From positions 310,001-374,000 of the forward strand of contig JANVFP010000017.1 in NCBI GenBank assembly GCA_027919835.1: a stretch of 64,000 nt of DNA, written 5' to 3'. A program made the translations under genes and the position numbers. The first letter of the stretch is position 1. Every line of letters starts with the position of its first letter. The notes under the pieces are model-generated. The model searched no databases, was not told the DNA's origin, and saw only the letters and a program-made list of their open reading frames with translations. Of this stretch, positions 58,676 to 64,000 are shown in pieces. Source of the stretch: Lentinula raphanica (taxonomy: Eukaryota > Basidiomycota > Agaricomycetes > Agaricales > Omphalotaceae).

Positions 58676-59144
58676 CAAAGAACAAACAGTTGCAGCTGGT
58701 ACAAGCGTCGACGGCAGGCACTACAACCTCTTCCACATCCTACTCAGGTTTTGCTCTCTGGAACTGCCAACCGCTTCAACGCCCTATTTGCCAGCTTGAC
58801 TGCAGACTCTGTGAGTATGGTGTTGCAATATGAATTTTGTTCCAGTCGTTGTTGCCTTGAGTATGTAGACCCGACCTTGGGGCAGCAGAAATAGGCAATG
58901 ACTGACCAATTTCTCTTTCACACCCAGTTCTCCATGCATACGACCCTGACTCCATTGTTCTTAAGAACAACCGAGATTTCAATGTTGTCAACGTTCACAC
59001 AATGCATGACGCATGGACTGTCTCGTCTTTCCTCTTGCACCCTCAGCCTATCCTATTGCCTTCCATTTCCCGCACAAGGTGGACGTGGGGTGGAGGGCTT
59101 GAAGATCTAGAGGATGAAGAGCAGGATGGCGAATTTAACAGGGA
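58676..59144 (+). pseudogene. Possible two-exon gene fragment
   Basis: The plus strand is open as WYKRRRQALQPLPHPTQVLL then ANRFNALFASLTADS, a donor GTGAGT, and an acceptor CACCCAG near 58927. The second exon reads HAYDPDSIVLKNNRDFNVVN, VHTMHDAWTVSSFLLHPQP and an acidic end. No family is recognised and no start or stop context is clear. Confidence 0.3.
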
Positions 59145-59477
59145 GGTTCATCATCTTTCTCTTTTCTCTTGTTCTCTCGCTGATTTTCCTCCAGCTAAGA
59201 CCAATTGCTGCTAGTCATTCACCACACGGTATGCACAATGTTAAATTTGTCATTCTTGACCAATCATCGCACCAATAGTGCCATCTACTTCTGCTATAGT
59301 GAGCTATTCATGATAATCGTCCAGCACTACACTTGAGTAGCCATTTGACTCCGACACCGAACCCACTTTTGAGAACGTTCTGCCCAATGATTAACCCAGA
59401 GTCCTCACGTCGAGCACGAGTCAGATCTTTTCATCGACGGCCATAGCCAACTTTATCACATCTCAAGCTCAAGAGCT

Positions 59478-59684
59478 CATCAGGAAAAATACCTCAGCTC
59501 CAAAGACTCTAGAGACACCCCCCAAAAGCCCTGAGATCTTTGAAGTGCTCCAGAGAATCTGAAAGCACTTTGAGGATGCCTGGAGAAACTCAAAGTGCTT
59601 TCAAAATCTCTGATGTCTCCAGGCTTTGGGGGGGGGGGGGGGGTGTCTCAGAAGACTTCAGAGCCAGGAACATTTTTCCTGATG
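59478..59684. mobile_element. CATCAGGAAAAA MITE (207 bp)
   Basis: CATCAGGAAAAATACCTCAG...AACATTTTTCCTGATG flanked by CT/CT; contains a 13-G run. Inverted relative of 15687-15883. Confidence 0.88.
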
Positions 59685-59890
59685 CTGCAGGGTATGTGTT
59701 TTTTCTTCTCCCAGATGGATGTTTTTGACATTTATTATTACACTTACTATTTTGTCAATATTACTTCAACACCTATCCACTGTCAAAGACTATACATCCT
59801 AGAACGCATTGTATCAGCGCATCGGTGGGAGTCTGGTTTGGCTCATTATGTGTTGGGTATCACGTCCAAAAGTGTGACGGTGTTTACGGC

Positions 59891-62472
59891 CACTTCAGGC
59901 ACCCACCAAATAGGCCTTCTTAGGCCAAAAAAATGGTGTACCTAAATAGGCCTAAGAGGCCCAAAATATGGGTAGGCTACCCTGGGGTCCTTAAGGTAGG
60001 TAGCTACCACAGGATGGGTAGCTACCCCCATAGTGTGAGGTTTTGAGATGGGTAGCTACCCTACTTAGGGTGCCAGGGGTCCTTCTGAGGTAGCTACCCT
60101 ATGTTTTTGAAAAATTGTTAGGTGTAGTTTACTAATACTCTGGTAACATTAGTTATCTCATACCTTATGTAACAGGATAGAGCCTTTCAAGATGTACTTG
60201 ATCACAATTACTAAACTTTAACAAAGTAAATTCAGGTAGCTACCCACTCTGAGAAGTCAATCAGGGGTAGCTACCCACTCTAAAAATTAATTAGGGTAGC
60301 TACCCCACACTCCTGGGTGGCTACCTACTTACAACTTACAAGGTAAATCATGGTACCTACTTAATACACTCATTGCCCATAACATCAAAAAATATAATAC
60401 AGTAGTGTGTATTGAACCCATACTTAATACAATTGATACACCTAACAATTAAAAAAATTGCAAGAGTAATAATATATGTTATACTTGATACACTTAAACA
60501 CTGGTAACAGTGTAAGAACTCAGATCTGCATTACTGCATCACTTCATGCACCCCCCAACCAGCCTTCTTAAATTACTATATGTCAGTATTCATACCTAAG
60601 AGGCCCCCCAAATGGGTAGGCCACCCAGTGTTTGTTTAGGTGGGTAGCTACCTGACCAGCAGGTAGCTACCCCATGAATGCTGATTTTTGTTTGGGTAGC
60701 TACCCACAAAGAACTCCTATCAGGGTAGCTACCTATGGAGGAGTTTGAATTGGGTAGCTACCCATGGGAGAATTTAAGTTGGGTAGCTACCCAAGATATT
60801 TTACATGAGGGGTAGCTACCCACCATAATGCTTTAGTTGGATCAACTTGGATGATGGATCACTCAATTTCATTCTTAGTATATTAATTTCCTTATACACA
60901 TTAGACTGAGCAACTAAAAACTTACATATAATATACTTTAACATACTCAATACTTGCACTTCATTATTCAATATAATACTCACATGTACACTGAACAATC
61001 AAATAATCAGAGCAGTATTATCACTAATTACACTTGTTACACTCAACATATCTCATCAATAAATATAGCACACCTTCAATACAATATTGTTATACAATAA
61101 TAGGCATATAGCAACGATTTTTGGGCGCTTATGGGCGCTTATTTTGGGTTTTCAACTCGAAATTCTTGAATAGCACATCCTATAATTTTTGTATAGGTCT
61201 TATATTGTGTTAGGATGTTGTTCATATCATACTTCTTAGGATTTAAATCCGAGAACACAGAAATCCATTTTCTAGAGCAGAATATATAGTGATCTTTTGA
61301 TTTATTGATGAGATATGTTGAGTGTAACAAGTGTAATTAGTGATAATACTGCTCTGATTATTTGATTGTTCAGTGTACATGTGAGTATTATATTGAATAA
61401 TGAAGTGCAAGTATTGAGTATGTTAAAGTATATTATATGTAAGTTTTTAGTTGCTCAGTCTAATGTGTATAAGGAAATTAATATACTAAGAATGAAATTG
61501 AGTGATCCATCATCCAAGTTGATCCAACTAAAGCATTATGGTGGGTAGCTACCCCTCATGTAAAATATCTTGGGTAGCTACCCAACTTAAATTCTCCCAT
61601 GGGTAGCTACCCAATTCAAACTCCTCCATAGGTAGCTACCCTGATAGGAGTTCTTTGTGGGTAGCTACCCAAACAAAAATCAGCATTCATGGGGTAGCTA
61701 CCTGCTGGTCAGGTAGCTACCCACCTAAACAAACACTGGGTGGCCTACCCATTTGGGGGCCTCTTAGGTATGAATACTGACATATAGTAATTTAAGAAGG
61801 CTGGTTGGGGGGTGCATGAAGTGATGCAGTAATGCAGATCTGAGTTCTTACACTGTTACCAGTGTTTAAGTGTATCAAGTATAACATATATTATTACTCT
61901 TGCAATTTTTTTAATTGTTAGGTGTATCAATTGTATTAAGTATGGGTTCAATACACACTACTGTATTATATTTTTTGATGTTATGGGCAATGAGTGTATT
62001 AAGTAGGTACCATGATTTACCTTGTAAGTTGTAAGTAGGTAGCCACCCAGGAGTGTGGGGTAGCTACCCTAATTAATTTTTAGAGTGGGTAGCTACCCCT
62101 GATTGACTTCTCAGAGTGGGTAGCTACCTGAATTTACTTTGTTAAAGTTTAGTAATTGTGATCAAGTACATCTTGAAAGGCTCTATCCTGTTACATAAGG
62201 TATGAGATAACTAATGTTACCAGAGTATTAGTAAACTACACCTAACAATTTTTCAAAAACATAGGGTAGCTACCTCAGAAGGACCCCTGGCACCCTAAGT
62301 AGGGTAGCTACCCATCTCAAAACCTCACACTATGGGGGTAGCTACCCATCCTGTGGTAGCTACCTACCTTAAGGACCCCAGGGTAGCCTACCCATATTTT
62401 GGGCCTCTTAGGCCTATTTAGGTACACCATTTTTTTGGCCTAAGAAGGCCTGTTTGGTGGGTGCCTGAAGTG
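59891..62472. mobile_element. Palindromic element with GGGTAGCTACCC motifs (A2, 2582 bp)
   Basis: Both termini are present: CACTTCAGGCACCCACCAAA and its inverted copy. Arms mirror each other over about 1.25 kb with GGGTAGCTACC clusters. The central loop and the inner right arm are deleted (junction near 61300), so only one core frame remains (61139-61330). Inside each arm is a second terminus-like sequence, CACTTCATGCACCCCCCAAC (60540 and, inverted, to 61823). The left flank is unrelated and the right flank is half of a MITE. Confidence 0.9.
61139..61330 (-). pseudogene. 67-codon core frame, A2 (start lost)
   Basis: C-terminal part identical in pattern to A1 (NNILTQYKTYTKIIGCAIQE, FRVENPK); the normal N-terminus is replaced at the deletion junction. 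Confidence 0.4.
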
Positions 62473-62595
62473 CAGAAAGCACCCAGAGAATTTTTAGAAG
62501 CCTCAAAGAACTCAGATCCTCTAGGCTCTCTGAGACTACCTAGGAATTGGGGGGTATCTCTGGGGACTTTAGAGATGAGAATATTTTTCCTGATG
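62473..62595. mobile_element. Half of a CATCAGGAAAAA MITE
   Basis: Matches the inverted left half of the 40609-40880 MITE, beginning mid-element at CAGAAAGCACCCAGAG and ending AATATTTTTCCTGATG. The missing half is not on the other side of A2. Confidence 0.8.
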
Positions 62596-62663
62596 CAGGA
62601 CTTGGTGCTGTTATTGACCAACACCTTCTACTTGCTGCGTGTCCCTGGGGGTAGGTGACAAAT

Positions 62664-63202
62664 GTAAGGATCCAATAGGACCGTCGGACCGTGGGAAAGT
62701 CAGAGTCCAAGTCCGAGTTGGACTAAATAGAGAGTTGAACAGACTAGTCGTGAAGGCAGAGGTTGTACTAGATAGGACTGAAACTAGTATCAGAAGTAAC
62801 TAGGTCATACCCAAGTCAATTTTGAGGTTAAGCCTACAGTACAAACTACTAAGGCTTATATACCAGTCTTGGAGTAATCAAGTTTCAAGGCTGTCAAGTA
62901 ATTAACAATAACTATTGTAAAATCATAACAAAAGAATGAATGTACTTATTGTAAAATAAAAGACAATAAGAGTGATAAGCATAAGGCTTAGTCCTAGAGA
63001 AATTCTCGCGTGGATTTTTTCACCCGAGATTTCTCCAAATTACTATATAGAGTTAAAAATTGATGTCATATGATTCTATATTGCTGTTAGGGTGCTCGTT
63101 GCTTTAACCCTTGACGGCACCACAGACGAAGGCTACAAGCGATTCGTCCCAACGAACGTCGTAGACAACTGCTAAGCAGGGATGTTCTACACCGAACGTC
63201 TG
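62664..63202. other. Possible LTR-like or dispersed repeat sequence
   Basis: TGTAAGGATCC opens a stretch with no coding capacity that includes the 69-bp block shared with 46032-46100. It could be part of an LTR, but no matching pair or TSD is visible. Confidence 0.3.
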
Positions 63203-64000
63203 CACAGGATACTGTGAAGCTTTTGTAAAAAGACCTGATGAGTTATCCAGGAGCTTTTGAAAATAGTTGTGACGACACAGAGGGGGCTCCGGAAATGGCT
63301 CCGGGGGGTGGGCATGCCTGTCACCACCTGTCACATCTGACCTATATTTACTGTTTTGGGTAATTAATAATTATCCAGATATTAAATAAATGGTACATAT
63401 GTAAAAAATCCTGATAAACTATAAAAATTCAAAAAAACCCAAAAAAACCTAATTAGGTCAAATCGGGGTATGTAAACAAAATAGCCTTATATGGTAAAAA
63501 ATGCTGTAGGATCTATCTAGGTGCTAAAAATAGCCAAAAGAAATCACTAAAAATGCTAAAAATATGTAGGAATGGTATATAGCCTATTGCAGATCCAGGC
63601 ATCCAAAAATTACCAAAAAGGAAATTTTTGATGATGATGTCATCTTGTAGCAAAAAATCTGAAAAAAATCCTAAAAATAGTCAAAAAATTCAGGGGTGCC
63701 TTGTTGGCCCTGGAAATGCAAAATAAAAAAAAACACGCGACAAGTGTAAAAATTTTTGTCACTCCAAATCATACCAAATCCACTATATAGTCAGTATATA
63801 TAATGTATATGCTATATTTAGCATTCTAGTACCCTCATTGGGCTAAAAATAGAACTTGATCTCATCTGGTAGCAAAAAATCTGAAAAATCATAAAAAATA
63901 CTCAAAAAATTCAGGGGTCCCTCATTGGCCCTGAAAATGCAAAATAAAAAAATTTACACGACACAATTGAAAAACAACATCATTCCAAATCTTATCAAAT
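63203..64000. mobile_element. Palindromic foldback element, family B copy 4 (left part)
   Basis: Starts CACAGGATACTGTGAAGC and follows the left arm of 9779-12866 closely to the window end. Confidence 0.9.

Overview
The window looks like repeat-dense, AT-rich nuclear DNA of a filamentous basidiomycete, most likely an Agaricomycete. The evidence is small GT-AG introns of about 50-60 bp, a Plavaka-type CACTA transposase, a TET/JBP-like 2OG-Fe(II) dioxygenase gene, Agaricomycete-style NACHT-ankyrin receptors and several protein families that I know only from Agaricomycetes. The species cannot be named from the sequence. Family assignments come from recognising motifs by eye; no database search was run.

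Region 1-7.6 kb is gene-like and GC-richer. It holds the acidic C-terminus of an unseen gene, a viroplasmin/RNase H1-N domain gene (-), a five-exon TET/JBP-like dioxygenase gene (-) and a five-exon tryptophan-rich protein gene (+). It ends at 7637 in a terminus homologous to the ends of the palindromic elements described next, so the cluster may be the right part of a large cargo-carrying transposon. From 7.6 to 18.5 kb are degenerate tandemly duplicated fragments, a 3.1-kb near-perfect palindromic element (9779-12866), a 2.4-kb TIR element (14216-16584) and an ankyrin relic.

From 18.9 to 36.6 kb are a half palindromic element, a decayed Copia retrotransposon with its 3' LTR, a NACHT-ankyrin gene (23022-26596, -), arrays of short palindromic motifs (GTTTAAAC, GGGTATTACC), a host-type gene (30108-32497) truncated by a CACTTC-ended palindromic element, and a broken hAT transposase. 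From 37 to 46 kb are a nearly intact Plavaka transposase with one in-frame stop, another palindromic element carrying nested insertions, and a PIF/Harbinger transposase with one CGA-to-TGA type stop. At 47.7-50.9 kb is a second NACHT-ankyrin gene. At 53-56.6 kb a SANT-like gene is split by a palindromic element whose removal, with one copy of its 7-bp target duplication, restores an open frame. From 57 to 64 kb are further gene relics, a second CACTTC/GGTAGCTACC element and the start of another palindromic element.

The most unusual content is a set of long palindromic (foldback) elements. Two families have unrelated termini: CACAGGATACTG or CAGCTGATACTG with 7-bp target duplications, and CACTTCAGGCACCC. 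They share the same inner module: a non-palindromic loop flanked by divergent copies of a 67-codon reading frame that ends in TAAGCGCCCATAAGCGCCC. Several other elements each carry an array of their own short palindrome. A MITE family with CATCAGGAAAAA ends and 2-bp target duplications of varying sequence has inserted in at least four decayed coding regions.
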